Positions 47,296 through 56,199 of a DNA stretch of 61,026 nucleotides are shown here, in pieces; the stretch's first letter is position 1; every line of letters begins with the position of its first letter. The stretch is from assembly GCF_000429505.1 (NCBI RefSeq), contig NZ_AUBZ01000029.1, forward strand, positions 1 to 61,026, written 5' to 3'. Below the pieces are notes generated by a model that saw nothing but the letters and a program-made list of their open reading frames with translations, ran no database searches and was not told the DNA's origin. Source of the stretch: Aliagarivorans taiwanensis DSM 22990. Its GTDB lineage: Bacteria; Pseudomonadota; Gammaproteobacteria; Enterobacterales; Celerinatantimonadaceae. The position numbers were made by a program, and so were the translations under genes.

Positions 47296-47330
47296 AAAAA
47301 CAAAAGAAGCCGCTAAATGGCGGCTTCTTG
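47296..47330 (-). terminator. Terminator after purD
   Basis: AAGAAGCCGC-CATTTA-GCGGCTTCTT on the minus strand followed by TTGTTTTTGC. Confidence 0.88.
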
Positions 47331-47363
47331 GTAGTAAATATGCGCTGCTCAGCGCAAAGCGTA

Positions 47364-48650
47364 TTAGCTTTCGCGGGCGATCGCTCGGTAGCCGATGTCG
47401 TTGCGGTAGAACATACCGTCCCAGCTTACCTTCTTCACCAGCTCATAGGCCTTGGCTTGTGCTTCGGTTACGTTGTTGCCCAGGGCTGTGGCACACAATA
47501 CGCGGCCGCCGTTGGTGACAACATTGCCGTCTTTCTCGCTAGTACCTGCGTGGAACACCTTGGCATCCAGACTCATCTTTTCGATGCTTGGCATGCTGAT
47601 CACATCGCCTTTCGGGTAAGAACCTGGGTAGCCGGCAGCCGCCAGTACCACACCCATAGAGGCGCGTGGGTCGAACTTGGCTTCCACGGTATCAAGCTTA
47701 CGTGCAACCGCAGCTTGGCACAGCTCAACGATGCACGATTGCATACGCAGCATGATTGGCTGAGTTTCTGGGTCGCCGAAGCGGCAGTTGTACTCGATGA
47801 TTTTCGGGCTGCCGTCAGCCATGATCATCAGGCCGGCGTATAGGAAGCCGGTGTACTCATTGCCTTCAGCGGCCATGCCACGCACGGTAGGCATGATCAC
47901 TTCATCCATGATGCGCTGGTGTACTTCATTGGTTACCACTGGGGCTGGCGAGTAGGCGCCCATGCCGCCGGTATTCAGGCCGGTATCGCCGTCGCCCACA
48001 CGCTTGTGGTCTTGGCTGGTGGCCATTGGCAGTACGTTCACGCCGTCTACCATCACGATAAAGCTGGCTTCTTCGCCGTCGAGGAACTCTTCGATCACCA
48101 CCCGTGAACCGGCTTCGCCAAAGGCGTTGTCGGCCAGCATGTCTTCGATGGCGTCGATGGCCTCTTGCTCGGTCATCGCAACGATAACGCCTTTACCGGC
48201 AGCCAGGCCGTCGGCCTTAACTACGATAGGTGCGCCTTGCTCTTTCACGTAAGCAATCGCCGGCTCAACCTCGGTGAAGGTTTTGTAGTAGCCGGTTGGA
48301 ATATCGTGGCGAGCCAGGAAGTCTTTGGTGAATGACTTCGAGCCTTCCAGTTGGGCGGCTGCTTCGGTTGGGCCGAAGATTGGCAGGTCGGCTGCGCGGA
48401 ACGCATCCACCACACCAATAACCAACGGCGCTTCTGGGCCTACGATGGTCAGTTCAACTGCTTGCTCTTTGGCAAAGCTTACCAGAGCGTCGATGTCTTC
48501 AACGCCGATGGCGACATTTTCCAGCTTTGGCTCCAGGGCAGTACCGGCATTACCCGGTGCGACAAATACGGTTTCAACCTGAGCTGATTGTGCGGCTTTC
48601 CAGGCTAGGGCATGTTCGCGGCCACCGCCGCCAATCACGAGTACCTTCAT
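47364..48650 (-). CDS. purD: Phosphoribosylamine-glycine ligase (GAR synthetase)
   Basis: 428 aa, MKVLVIGGGGREHALAWKAA, ATP-grasp enzyme of step two of purine synthesis. ATP-grasp landmarks GAPIVVKADGLAAGKGV (about 135-152) and EYNCRFGDPETQ (about 280). Second gene of a purHD operon, 63 bp after purH. Confidence 0.97.
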   Translation of the reverse strand: MKVLVIGGGGREHALAWKAAQSAQVETVFVAPGNAGTALEPKLENVAIGVEDIDALVSFAKEQAVELTIVGPEAPLVIGVVDAFRAADLPIFGPTEAAAQLEGSKSFTKDFLARHDIPTGYYKTFTEVEPAIAYVKEQGAPIVVKADGLAAGKGVIVAMTEQEAIDAIEDMLADNAFGEAGSRVVIEEFLDGEEASFIVMVDGVNVLPMATSQDHKRVGDGDTGLNTGGMGAYSPAPVVTNEVHQRIMDEVIMPTVRGMAAEGNEYTGFLYAGLMIMADGSPKIIEYNCRFGDPETQPIMLRMQSCIVELCQAAVARKLDTVEAKFDPRASMGVVLAAAGYPGSYPKGDVISMPSIEKMSLDAKVFHAGTSEKDGNVVTNGGRVLCATALGNNVTEAQAKAYELVKKVSWDGMFYRNDIGYRAIARES

Positions 48651-48713
48651 TGTAATTTCTGCTCTTTTATAAAGGGGATAAACAAGGGCCAGCGCGAGGC
48701 TGGCCCAAAATTC

Positions 48714-50321
48714 TTAGTGGTAGAAGTGGCGCATACCGGTGAACACCATGGCCATGCCATGTTCGTCGGCTGCATCAATCACTTCCTGGTCGCGCATTGA
48801 GCCGCCCGGCTGAATCACACAGGTGATACCGGCTTCGGCTGCGGCATCGATACCGTCGCGGAATGGGAAGAAGGCGTCAGAAGCCATCACGCTACCGGCC
48901 ACTTCCAGATTCTCGTCGGCGGCTTTGATACCGGCGATCTTGGCGCTGTATACGCGGCTCATTTGGCCGGCGCCCACGCCAATGGTCATGTTGCCTTTGG
49001 CGTATACAATGGCGTTCGATTTCACGTACTTGGCCACTTTCCAGCAGAACAGCGCATCACGCAGCTCATCTTCGCTAGGCTGACGCTTAGATACTACTTT
49101 TAGGTCGTCCAGCGCTACCATGCCTTGGTCACGGTCTTGTACCAACAGGCCACCGTTCACGCGCTTAAGCTGTAGGCCGGTGGTCTTGGTGTCCCACTGA
49201 CCGCACTCTAGCAGGCGTACGTTCTTCTTAGCTGCTACTACTTCAACGGCATCGGCTGCAACACTTGGCGCAATAATCACTTCAACGAACTGACGCGATA
49301 CGATGGCCTCGGCAGTCTTGGCATCCAGCTCGCGGTTGAACGCGATAATGCCGCCGAAGGCTGAAGTTGGGTCGGTTTGGTAAGCGCGGTCGTAGGCTTC
49401 CAAGATGTCTTCGCCCAGTGCTACACCACATGGGTTAGCGTGCTTCACGATGACACAGGCTGGCTCGGCGAACTCTTTCACGCACTCAAGAGCGGCGTCG
49501 GTATCAGCGATGTTGTTGAACGACAGTGCTTTACCTTGGATCTGGCGAGCGGTCGACACTGAGGCTTCTTCGATGTTGCTTTCTACATAGAAGGCTGCCG
49601 CTTGGTGGCTGTTCTCACCGTAGCGCATGTCTTGTTTTTTCACGAACTGGCTGTTGAAGGTGCGTGGGAACTTGCTCTCTTCGTCGCCTTCTTTGTTATC
49701 GCCGCTGCCCTCTACAAAGTGATTGGGTACCATGGTGCCGAAGTAGTTAGCGATCATGCCATCGTATGCGGCAGTGTGCTCAAAGGCGGCAATAGCCAGG
49801 TCGAAGCGGGTAGCGTGGGTCAGTGAACCGTTGTTCTCGCCCATCTCGCTCAGAACGCGGTCATAGTCGCTGGCGTTAACCACGATGGTCACATCTTTGT
49901 GGTTTTTAGCCGCGCTGCGCACCATGGTAGGGCCACCGATATCGATGTTTTCGACCGCATCTTCCAAGGTGCAATCTGGGTTAGCCACAGTAGCTGCGAA
50001 TGGGTATAGGTTAACCACAACTATATCGATTGGGTTAATACCGTGCTCGTCCATTACTGCATCATCGGTACCACGACGACCCAATACACCGCCGTGTACT
50101 TTCGGGTGCAGGGTTTTCACGCGTCCATCCATCATTTCAGGGAAGCCGGTGTAGTCAGATACTTCGATAACTGCGATGCCTTCGGCAGCTAGCAGTTTGG
50201 CGGTTCCGCCAGTAGACAGGATTTCTACGCCTTGTGCCGCTAGGGCGCGAGAAAATTCAACAATGCCAGTCTTATCAGACACGCTGATAAGGGCGCGACG
50301 GATTGGTCGAGCGTTTTCCAT
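48714..50321 (-). CDS. purH: Bifunctional AICAR transformylase / IMP cyclohydrolase
   Basis: 535 aa. The N-terminal cyclohydrolase (about 1-200: [28 protein letters not shown]) and C-terminal transformylase (catalytic KHANPCG near 275) perform the last two steps of IMP synthesis. Begins [10 protein letters not shown] with AGGA upstream. First gene of purHD. I could not find a clear PurR site in the 250 bp upstream. Confidence 0.97.
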   Translation of the reverse strand: MENARPIRRALISVSDKTGIVEFSRALAAQGVEILSTGGTAKLLAAEGIAVIEVSDYTGFPEMMDGRVKTLHPKVHGGVLGRRGTDDAVMDEHGINPIDIVVVNLYPFAATVANPDCTLEDAVENIDIGGPTMVRSAAKNHKDVTIVVNASDYDRVLSEMGENNGSLTHATRFDLAIAAFEHTAAYDGMIANYFGTMVPNHFVEGSGDNKEGDEESKFPRTFNSQFVKKQDMRYGENSHQAAAFYVESNIEEASVSTARQIQGKALSFNNIADTDAALECVKEFAEPACVIVKHANPCGVALGEDILEAYDRAYQTDPTSAFGGIIAFNRELDAKTAEAIVSRQFVEVIIAPSVAADAVEVVAAKKNVRLLECGQWDTKTTGLQLKRVNGGLLVQDRDQGMVALDDLKVVSKRQPSEDELRDALFCWKVAKYVKSNAIVYAKGNMTIGVGAGQMSRVYSAKIAGIKAADENLEVAGSVMASDAFFPFRDGIDAAAEAGITCVIQPGGSMRDQEVIDAADEHGMAMVFTGMRHFYH

Positions 50322-50457
50322 TAGGGAGTGATCCTCAATAGCAGTGAGTGGCTAGTTGAGTTGATTGAAAATTCATCAACGTCAGTTTGAGGCGCGTAAT
50401 AATACCTGAAAAATGTCAGTAATTGGATAATTTTTCACAATCTGAACATAATGAAAT

Positions 50458-50483
50458 ATTGTTTTACCATGAGGTAAAACAAT
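50458..50483. promoter_or_regulatory. 26-bp inverted repeat between lrgB and purH
   Basis: ATTGTTTTACC-ATGA-GGTAAAACAAT, perfect 11-bp arms, 92 bp downstream of the lrgB stop and 137 bp upstream of purH. It lacks a following T-run on either strand, so it may be an operator or mRNA 3' stem and not an intrinsic terminator. Confidence 0.45.
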
Positions 50484-50574
50484 AACTTGAGGCGCATTAA
50501 TGCCTTAGCTTTGCGTGTACCCGTGAGGCCTTTATTGTTCAGGTATATAGAAAGTAAACTCGTTCGATTTGGAT

Positions 50575-51249
50575 TTACAGGATAAGTGGCAATATCAAGG
50601 GACAAAGTAGGGCGGAGAAGATTGCACTGAGCACCAATGCCAAGGCGCTGTAGGCCCCGGCAACCTGATCGCTGCGGCTGATTTGCGCCGTTCCCAAGGC
50701 GTGGCTGGCAACCCCCATAGCCATGCCACGGGCCGGTGAGCTGGTCACGCCGCATAGGCTTAGCCATTTCTCACCAATCACCGCACCTACCAAGCCGGCG
50801 ATGATCACCGCAATGGCGGTGAGCGCCTCAACCCCACCGGCGGCATCGCTGATTAATACGGCGATGGGTGTGGTGACAGCCTTCGGGGCCAAAGAGATAG
50901 CGATCTCCTCTGATGCGCCGATGAGTAGGCTTAGTAGTACTGTAGAGCCGAGCGCTATGGCTACCGCGACCAGAGTAATAGGCACGATGGCGACTAAGGA
51001 GCGACGGATCTGTCGCAGCTGCTGGTAGAGCGGTACGCCAAGAGCAACTACCGCGGGCTGCAACAGATCGCTTAGCCATTGGCTGTACTGGTTGTAGCTT
51101 TGGTAGCTGATCCCACTCGTTGCCAACAGCAGCAATAGCGTCACCAAGGTGACCAATACCGGATTAAGTAGGGGCGTAGGGAAGCGTTGCTGCAAGCGTT
51201 GGGCGGTGACAAACAGTGCGATGGTTAGCAGTGGGTAGAAAAAGCTCAT
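50575..51249 (-). CDS. LrgB/YohK family membrane protein
   Basis: 224 aa from the ATG at 51249 (MSFFYPLLTIALFVTAQRLQ), whose ATG overlaps the lrgA stop as ATGA. About seven hydrophobic segments; SLAPKAVTTPIAV and GMAMGVASHALGTA are the conserved LrgB stretches. LrgA/LrgB pairs were first linked to murein hydrolase control, and several are now described as pyruvate transporters. The neighbouring ldhA would fit the latter. Confidence 0.88.
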   Translation of the reverse strand: MSFFYPLLTIALFVTAQRLQQRFPTPLLNPVLVTLVTLLLLLATSGISYQSYNQYSQWLSDLLQPAVVALGVPLYQQLRQIRRSLVAIVPITLVAVAIALGSTVLLSLLIGASEEIAISLAPKAVTTPIAVLISDAAGGVEALTAIAVIIAGLVGAVIGEKWLSLCGVTSSPARGMAMGVASHALGTAQISRSDQVAGAYSALALVLSAIFSALLCPLILPLIL

Positions 51250-51611
51250 TTGCGTTGCTCCCAACCTTGATAGACGCGGCCAACCAAGGGAAGCAGTGCC
51301 AGCGTGGCGAAGATACAACAGACAATAATGGCCGGGAGCGCAGCTTGCAGCAGCTCAAGCTGGTCAATCAGGCCGACACCGATGGGCACAAACAGCAGCG
51401 CCATCCAACGCACCAACAGGTTGGCACTCAGTTGTACCCAGTGCAGTGGTACTATCTTGAACTGCAGCGCGGCTAGTAGCAGCAACATACCGAGGATCGA
51501 ATCAGGCAGAACGTCGCCAACCAGCGGTGCAATCAATCTGGCAAGGCTTAAAAAGCCAAATAGCAGTGCAAAACCACGTAGGTACTGCAATGCGGTGGTG
51601 ACGAGTCTCAT
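51246..51611 (-). CDS. LrgA/CidA/YohJ family membrane protein
   Basis: 121 aa from the ATG at 51611 (MRLVTTALQYLRGFALLFGF), four hydrophobic helices with LPDSILGMLLLLAALQFKIV and LLVRWMALLFVPIGVGLI as in CidA/LrgA. Small subunit partner of LrgB, translationally coupled to it. Divergent from ldhA. Confidence 0.88.
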   Translation of the reverse strand: MRLVTTALQYLRGFALLFGFLSLARLIAPLVGDVLPDSILGMLLLLAALQFKIVPLHWVQLSANLLVRWMALLFVPIGVGLIDQLELLQAALPAIIVCCIFATLALLPLVGRVYQGWEQRK

Positions 51612-51638
51612 CCGTATGATCCGGTCCAAAGATTACTA

Positions 51639-51658
51639 ATGTTGTAAAATTACAACAT
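51639..51658. promoter_or_regulatory. 20-bp palindrome between lrgAB and ldhA
   Basis: ATGTTGTAAAATTACAACAT, perfect 9-bp arms with an AA centre. TTGT and ACAA half-sites are typical of GntR-type or similar dimeric regulators. It lies 28 bp before lrgA and 91 bp before ldhA, so one protein could control both. Confidence 0.6.
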
Positions 51659-51748
51659 ATTTAGCGTTAAATCCAACAAATGGTGGTTTAATAGTTGTTA
51701 ATGGAGTAATATTTCATTGTAAATAAGTAGTAAGCAAGGTGGCTTCAG

Positions 51749-52738
51749 ATGAAAGTTTCGCTATTTAGTGCCAAGAGTTATGACCGACAGTTCTTTTCTG
51801 AACACAACCAAGATCCCCAGTTAGAGTTAAGTTTCTTCGATACTCGCCTTACTCCGGAAACGGTGAAGCTGGCAGAGGGCTCGCAAGCCGTTTGTGCCTT
51901 TGTGAATGACCAGCTAGACAGAGCCACTCTAGAAGCGTTGGCCGAGCTTGATGTGAAATGCCTGTTGATGCGTTGCGCGGGTTTTAACAACGTCGACCTG
52001 CAAGCCGCGAAAGAACTGGGTATTCGCGTGGCCCGGGTACCTGCTTACTCGCCAGAATCGGTTGCTGAGCACACCATCGCCCTGGTGATGACGCTGAATC
52101 GCCGGATCCACAAAGCCTACCAGCGCACCCGCGATGCCAACTTCAACCTTGAGGGCTTGATTGGTTTTAACCTGCACGGCCGCACCGCCGGGATTATCGG
52201 TACTGGCAAGATTGGTTTGGCGACTTTACGCATTCTTAAAGGCTTTGGCTGTCGCTTGCTGGTGCATGACCCATATGTAAACCCTGAGGTTGAAGCCTTG
52301 GGCGCCGAGTATGTGCCGCTGGATAAACTTATCCGCGAATCCAACATCATCAGCCTGCACTGCCCGCTGACCGAAGCCAACACCTATCTGATTGGCCGCG
52401 GCGCCTTCCATCAGATGCAGAAAGGCACCATCTTGGTAAACACCAGTCGCGGTAAGCTGGTGGATTCCTCTGCCTGTATTGATGCGCTAAAAGATGGCAC
52501 CTTGGGCGGTCTGGCGCTGGATGTTTATGAGAACGAACACGACTTGTTCTTTGAAGACTTGTCGGCAGAGGTGATTCAAGATGATGTATTCCGCCGCCTG
52601 TCGGCCTGTCACAACGTAATCTTCACTGGCCACCAAGCGTTCCTCACCGAGGAGGCGTTGACTAGCATCGCCCAGACTACGCTGCATAACTTTGCGTGCT
52701 TTAGCCGCGGCGAGTGTTCAGGAAACGAAGTTGAGTAA
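51749..52738 (+). CDS. ldhA: D-lactate dehydrogenase (fermentative)
   Basis: 329 aa, the E. coli LdhA length. NAD motif GIIGTGKIGLATLRILKGFG (about 149-168); catalytic Arg in VNTSRGKLVD, Glu in ENEHDLFFED and His in FTGHQAFLTEEAL (about 296). It reduces pyruvate to D-lactate with NADH in the cytosol during fermentation. Divergent from lrgAB, candidates for pyruvate transport. Confidence 0.95.
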   Translation: MKVSLFSAKSYDRQFFSEHNQDPQLELSFFDTRLTPETVKLAEGSQAVCAFVNDQLDRATLEALAELDVKCLLMRCAGFNNVDLQAAKELGIRVARVPAYSPESVAEHTIALVMTLNRRIHKAYQRTRDANFNLEGLIGFNLHGRTAGIIGTGKIGLATLRILKGFGCRLLVHDPYVNPEVEALGAEYVPLDKLIRESNIISLHCPLTEANTYLIGRGAFHQMQKGTILVNTSRGKLVDSSACIDALKDGTLGGLALDVYENEHDLFFEDLSAEVIQDDVFRRLSACHNVIFTGHQAFLTEEALTSIAQTTLHNFACFSRGECSGNEVE

Positions 52739-52756
52739 ACTTCATCGCTAACAAGC

Positions 52757-52782
52757 AAAAGGGGCCAAGTGGCCCCTTTTTT
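52757..52782 (+). terminator. Intrinsic terminator after ldhA
   Basis: AAAAGGGGCC-AAGT-GGCCCCTTTTTT, a perfect stem, bidirectional in form and shared with the convergent META-domain gene. Confidence 0.93.
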
Positions 52783-52800
52783 AGTCGATATGTTTAGTGC

Positions 52801-53211
52801 TTAGTTTGAGCTTGGCACTCTGGCCATCACCGCCCCATTGCTAAGTTGCCACTGGCCGTCCACCAAGGTCAGCCCCTCTTCCAGTGCTTGGGTAAACTCA
52901 AGCTCAATCTGATAAGACATCTCGCCACAAGCCTTGCGGGTCATCGCCAACGGCGTGGTGACGGTGAGCTTGTCACCGCTAACCGCCGCGCTGGCAAAGA
53001 ACTCATTGCAGCCGGTAGTACCGGCAATTTTGTAATCGTCACCCTGCTTTTCCAGGGTAAAAGCGGGCAGGGCAATGTCGGCGATACGGTAGTGCTCACC
53101 GGTCATATACCAGCGACTGCTGTCGAGGTCGGCATGCGAGTCTTGAGTGCTGGCACAAGCACCAAGTAGGAAGGCAGCGGAGATACTGAGAAAGCGCGCG
53201 ATGTTTGACAT
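52801..53211 (-). CDS. META-domain lipoprotein (HslJ-like)
   Basis: 136 aa with signal MSNIARFLSISAAFLLGAC (lipobox LLGAC, Cys19). The META domain shows SSRWYMTGEHYR, then GTTGCNEFFASAAVSGDKL and MTRKACGEM. E. coli HslJ is a heat-inducible lipoprotein of the outer membrane; the function is poorly known. Confidence 0.82.
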   Translation of the reverse strand: MSNIARFLSISAAFLLGACASTQDSHADLDSSRWYMTGEHYRIADIALPAFTLEKQGDDYKIAGTTGCNEFFASAAVSGDKLTVTTPLAMTRKACGEMSYQIELEFTQALEEGLTLVDGQWQLSNGAVMARVPSSN

Positions 53212-53267
53212 GGATGTTACCTCTTATGAACTACGATTGCCTTATTAGAGTAAGCGATCTGGCGTGA

Positions 53268-53870
53268 GTTCAGTGGGTCTTTGTAAAGTCATGTAAAGCA
53301 ACGGCTACTGGACCATTTCGCCGGCTTTTAGCGCGAGTATCCGTAAATCGAATCGAAGTTCATCTCCACAGTAACCTATATCCCTCGGAGGAGCAGGTGG
53401 TGGATATCGAGATCATCAACGGCTATGGCAACTGGAGCAATCGCATGGCCGAGCGGCTGACTCAGCACGAAGAGTGGGTGGTAGTGGCGAGCCGCGGCTA
53501 CATCAGCCGCTACGACTTATCCCAATCGGTGGAGACCATTGCCACCTACCCAAAGATTGGCACCATCGGTTACAGCGAAGGCTGGAAAGATTGGTTTAAT
53601 CTGCACTCCAGCGGGATGCCGTTCACTGAGCCTTTGTTGGAGTTCGATAGCACCCAACTATCAATGGAGGCGGCAGGCCAAGGGCTGGGCATGCTGTTGG
53701 CCAAGACCATCTTGGTGGAGGATGCCTTGAAGGCCGGCGATTTGGTGGTGGTGCACCCACGGCGGATGCAGAGCCAAAGCCACCACTACCTGATAGTGAA
53801 CCCCAATAGTCAGAACCAGTACAAGGTGATGCAGTTTACTCAGTGGCTGTTGTCGACCTTTGAGGACTAG
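53268..53870 (+). pseudogene. 5'-truncated LysR-type regulator remnant
   Basis: The frame is open from 53268 to 53870 and encodes the effector domain of a GcvA-like LysR protein. ATGPFRRLL, then EEQVVDIEIINGYGNWSN, SRGYIS and a C-terminal MEAAGQGLGMLLAKTILVED block lie in family order. The N-terminal helix-turn-helix is absent. The first possible start with a ribosome site (GTG at 53397, GGAGGAG upstream) begins within the domain. A stop at 53265 ends the frame upstream. It is most likely a decayed regulator, perhaps one that once acted on the adjacent ridA. Confidence 0.7.
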
Positions 53871-53892
53871 TGGCAGGTACTGCCGCTTGATG

Positions 53893-53922
53893 CAAAAAGG
53901 CCTGATTATAGTAATCAGGCCT
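53893..53922 (-). terminator. Intrinsic terminator after ridA
   Basis: Minus strand AGGCCTGATTA-CTA-TAATCAGGCCT followed by TTTTGC, 49 bp past the ridA stop. Confidence 0.88.
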
Positions 53923-53970
53923 CTACGTGGTTCTTGGGGGGCTTCGCGAATCCGCGGTTGAACAGGCCGC

Positions 53971-54318
53971 TTATTGCGCCGCAATCACCGACATCTCCAC
54001 CAGAATCACATCCCGTGCCATACGCGCTTCCACACAGGCGCGCGCCGGCTTCTCGCCGTTGGCAACCCAGGCGTCCCATACCTTGTTCATCGCCGCGAAG
54101 TCTTTCATATCGCGGATATAGATGGTGACCGACAGGATCTTATCGCGGTGACTGCCGGCTTTTTCCAGCAGGGCGTCAATCTTGTCGAGGCAGCGTTGGG
54201 TCTGCTCGCTGATATCCCACTCGGCATCGCCAGCGGTTTGCCCGCACAGGTAAATGGTGCCGTTATGTTTGACGATGCGGCTCATGCGCTCGGTGGATTC
54301 AATTCGTTCGATGGTCAT
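53971..54318 (-). CDS. RidA family protein
   Basis: 115 aa, [20 protein letters not shown], with the catalytic Arg in [19 protein letters not shown] (about residue 93 and 98). RidA proteins hydrolyse reactive enamine/imine products of PLP enzymes. Sequence is closer to the RutC/YoaB-like group than to canonical RidA. Single gene, convergent with the LysR remnant. Confidence 0.88.
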   Translation of the reverse strand: MTIERIESTERMSRIVKHNGTIYLCGQTAGDAEWDISEQTQRCLDKIDALLEKAGSHRDKILSVTIYIRDMKDFAAMNKVWDAWVANGEKPARACVEARMARDVILVEMSVIAAQ

Positions 54319-54377
54319 AGTTTGCTTGTTGTGTAGAGAACAAAGGGGCCTAGCTTATCGGCGCTGGCCCAATAATG

Positions 54378-54884
54378 CTAGTGGGCTGAGTGAAGGTCTC
54401 GGCAAGCTTTAATGTTGTCGTGAGCCTCTGCGTAATCAGAAGGCAGCCGGACCGGTAGATCGATCTCGGTAAACATGTCCTTTTGTACACTGATTGGCAT
54501 GCAATAGTGTTTACCGTGGTGCTCTGGATATACCGTATGCGTGTAGAGAAACTCACCATCTTCGGTGTAGATATCAAAGGTGTCATAACTGTAGAAGGAG
54601 ACGGTGAAGGTTGCATTCTGCTTGAGAGCGTTGCCGGATGCATCTTCTACCGGCTCTCCATCTGCGCGCTGTTGGAGCATGATGTCTATCGGCCTGCTGG
54701 TGCCAGTTGATTCGAGGCTTCGTGGAAAAACTTGTACCTGTTGTTCGGGGAGATCTGGATTAAAGTCCATCGCGGCGGGGTAGAAGGTTATTGCCAAGTG
54801 GTTCAGCGGGCTTGAGGAATCGGAATCGTTACAAGCTGTTAGTAGGCCCATAAAGAGCAAGACCGATAGGTTTTTAAGGTTCAT
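54378..54884 (-). CDS. Lipoprotein of unknown function
   Basis: 168 aa from the ATG at 54884 (GGAG five bases upstream). Signal MNLKNLSVLLFMGLLTAC with lipobox LLTAC. The mature part begins NDSDSSSPLNH and has no recognised domain; FTVSFYSYDTFDIYTEDGEF and a late HGKHYCMPISV are distinctive. Preceded by 262 bp with no gene. Confidence 0.72.
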   Translation of the reverse strand: MNLKNLSVLLFMGLLTACNDSDSSSPLNHLAITFYPAAMDFNPDLPEQQVQVFPRSLESTGTSRPIDIMLQQRADGEPVEDASGNALKQNATFTVSFYSYDTFDIYTEDGEFLYTHTVYPEHHGKHYCMPISVQKDMFTEIDLPVRLPSDYAEAHDNIKACRDLHSAH

Positions 54885-55146
54885 ATACACTCCATCAATG
54901 ATTTAACGCACATCCGGTGTGTGAATTGACATCCCTATACACCCACACGCTCTGGTGTGGGGGATTGCTACTTGTGACTGAGCAAGCAGCGCTACGGTGT
55001 GAATTATCACTAAGCTTACAGGCTAGCTCTAGTCCATAGCGCTCGAAACAAGATGAAGATCTCATCATTGGTGGTGTTAAATACTGTGGTGGTGGTTTTT
55101 TGTGGATATATGGACTGTAATTCGCATACCTAGCAGCTAATTGACA
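54885..55146. other. Non-coding gap between two leftward genes
   Basis: 262 bp without an ORF that has a ribosome site. CACACC repeats near 54920-54960 are the only notable pattern. It must hold the promoter of the lipoprotein gene, which I could not define. Confidence 0.5.
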
Positions 55147-56133
55147 TTAGCTAAATAGATCGAGCTGATGCAACCCGGCTGCCCGACCATCTTCCATCAA
55201 GGCAAAACTGCTAGCGCGCAGCATGGCGTAGGTGCTGTCGCCCTGTTTGAAGTGATAGGGGGTTGCGCTGGCATCCACCGACAGCGCTGCCACGCCAAGC
55301 TCTTCAAGGCGGCTGGCTGGACCATCGCTTTGGTAAAAGTAGATCTGGCTAAAGATGCTATCGCCTTGGTCTATAAAGCCGTTGCCGTCTTCATCGAGTG
55401 CGGCTAACTCGGCGAAGCCATCGCCGGAGCGCTCGCCGATCAGTTCTCCCTCGCTTAGCTTGCCATCGCCATCGTGGTCGATAAACAGATAGCCGGTGCC
55501 GCTATGGGTAGTTAAATCGCCATTGCCGGGGCTGCCCGGTGCGACGCTGAGGTTGCTGCCCGGCAATACCAGTAGCAGTGGATCCTGGGGTTGTGCCTGC
55601 TCGCTGCCTGCCTCAATCAATAGCTCACGGCTAAGCTGCAGCTGGTAGTCGAAGTGGATGGTGCGGCCATCGTCGGTTTGCACGCTGCCTTGGGCGCGGT
55701 AGCTTAGCTGTTCTTGCTCGTAGATCTGTAGCTGCAACTCGGCGGGGGGCTGAGAAGGCGCGCTCTCAGTGGGCGGCTTGGCCTCTTGGTTAACCTCCGG
55801 CTGGGGCGGCTGGTAGAGCTCGAAGCGGCGGCCGGTGAGCGCTTCGAGTAACAGTACGGTACTGCGCTGTAGGGCATCGGTAAGCTCGGTGGCGCGCAGT
55901 GCGTTGTCGTCATCGCTTGGCGAACTCGACGTGGCGGCCTTGGCTGTATTTGAGGAGTTGCTATCGCCTGCCGCTGTATTGGAAGCAGCCACAGTGCTTG
56001 TTGGCGGAGGGGTTATCGGCGAAGAGCGTGGGGCGGAAGGCAAGTCCGCCGGGTTGGTAGAAAGCACTTGGCGCTGCTCGTGCCGATACTCATACTCGCT
56101 GTGTTGCTGAACCTGTGCCTGAAGTACCTGCAT
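55147..56133 (-). CDS. EF-hand calcium-binding protein of unknown function
   Basis: 328 aa without a signal peptide. The N-terminal 125 residues are Ser/Pro/Ala-rich and likely disordered. The C-terminal half holds two canonical EF-hand loops, DHDGDGKLSEGE and DEDGNGFIDQGD (both with Asp at 1, 3, 5 and acidic residue at 12), about 28 residues apart. Similar proteins are common in Shewanella-like genomes. The role is unknown; located between a lipoprotein gene and rlhA. Confidence 0.75.
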   Translation of the reverse strand: MQVLQAQVQQHSEYEYRHEQRQVLSTNPADLPSAPRSSPITPPPTSTVAASNTAAGDSNSSNTAKAATSSSPSDDDNALRATELTDALQRSTVLLLEALTGRRFELYQPPQPEVNQEAKPPTESAPSQPPAELQLQIYEQEQLSYRAQGSVQTDDGRTIHFDYQLQLSRELLIEAGSEQAQPQDPLLLVLPGSNLSVAPGSPGNGDLTTHSGTGYLFIDHDGDGKLSEGELIGERSGDGFAELAALDEDGNGFIDQGDSIFSQIYFYQSDGPASRLEELGVAALSVDASATPYHFKQGDSTYAMLRASSFALMEDGRAAGLHQLDLFS

Positions 56134-56199
56134 CTGCCTGTCTCCTTACGCTCTGGCTAACTCTTGTTTATCGGCAGCGCTGTATGATTGTTGAGCAAT

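Noticed and set aside
50458-50483. Intrinsic terminator of lrgAB
   Set aside because: Perfect stem but no T-run on the minus strand and AT-rich stem; kept as an inverted repeat of unknown role.
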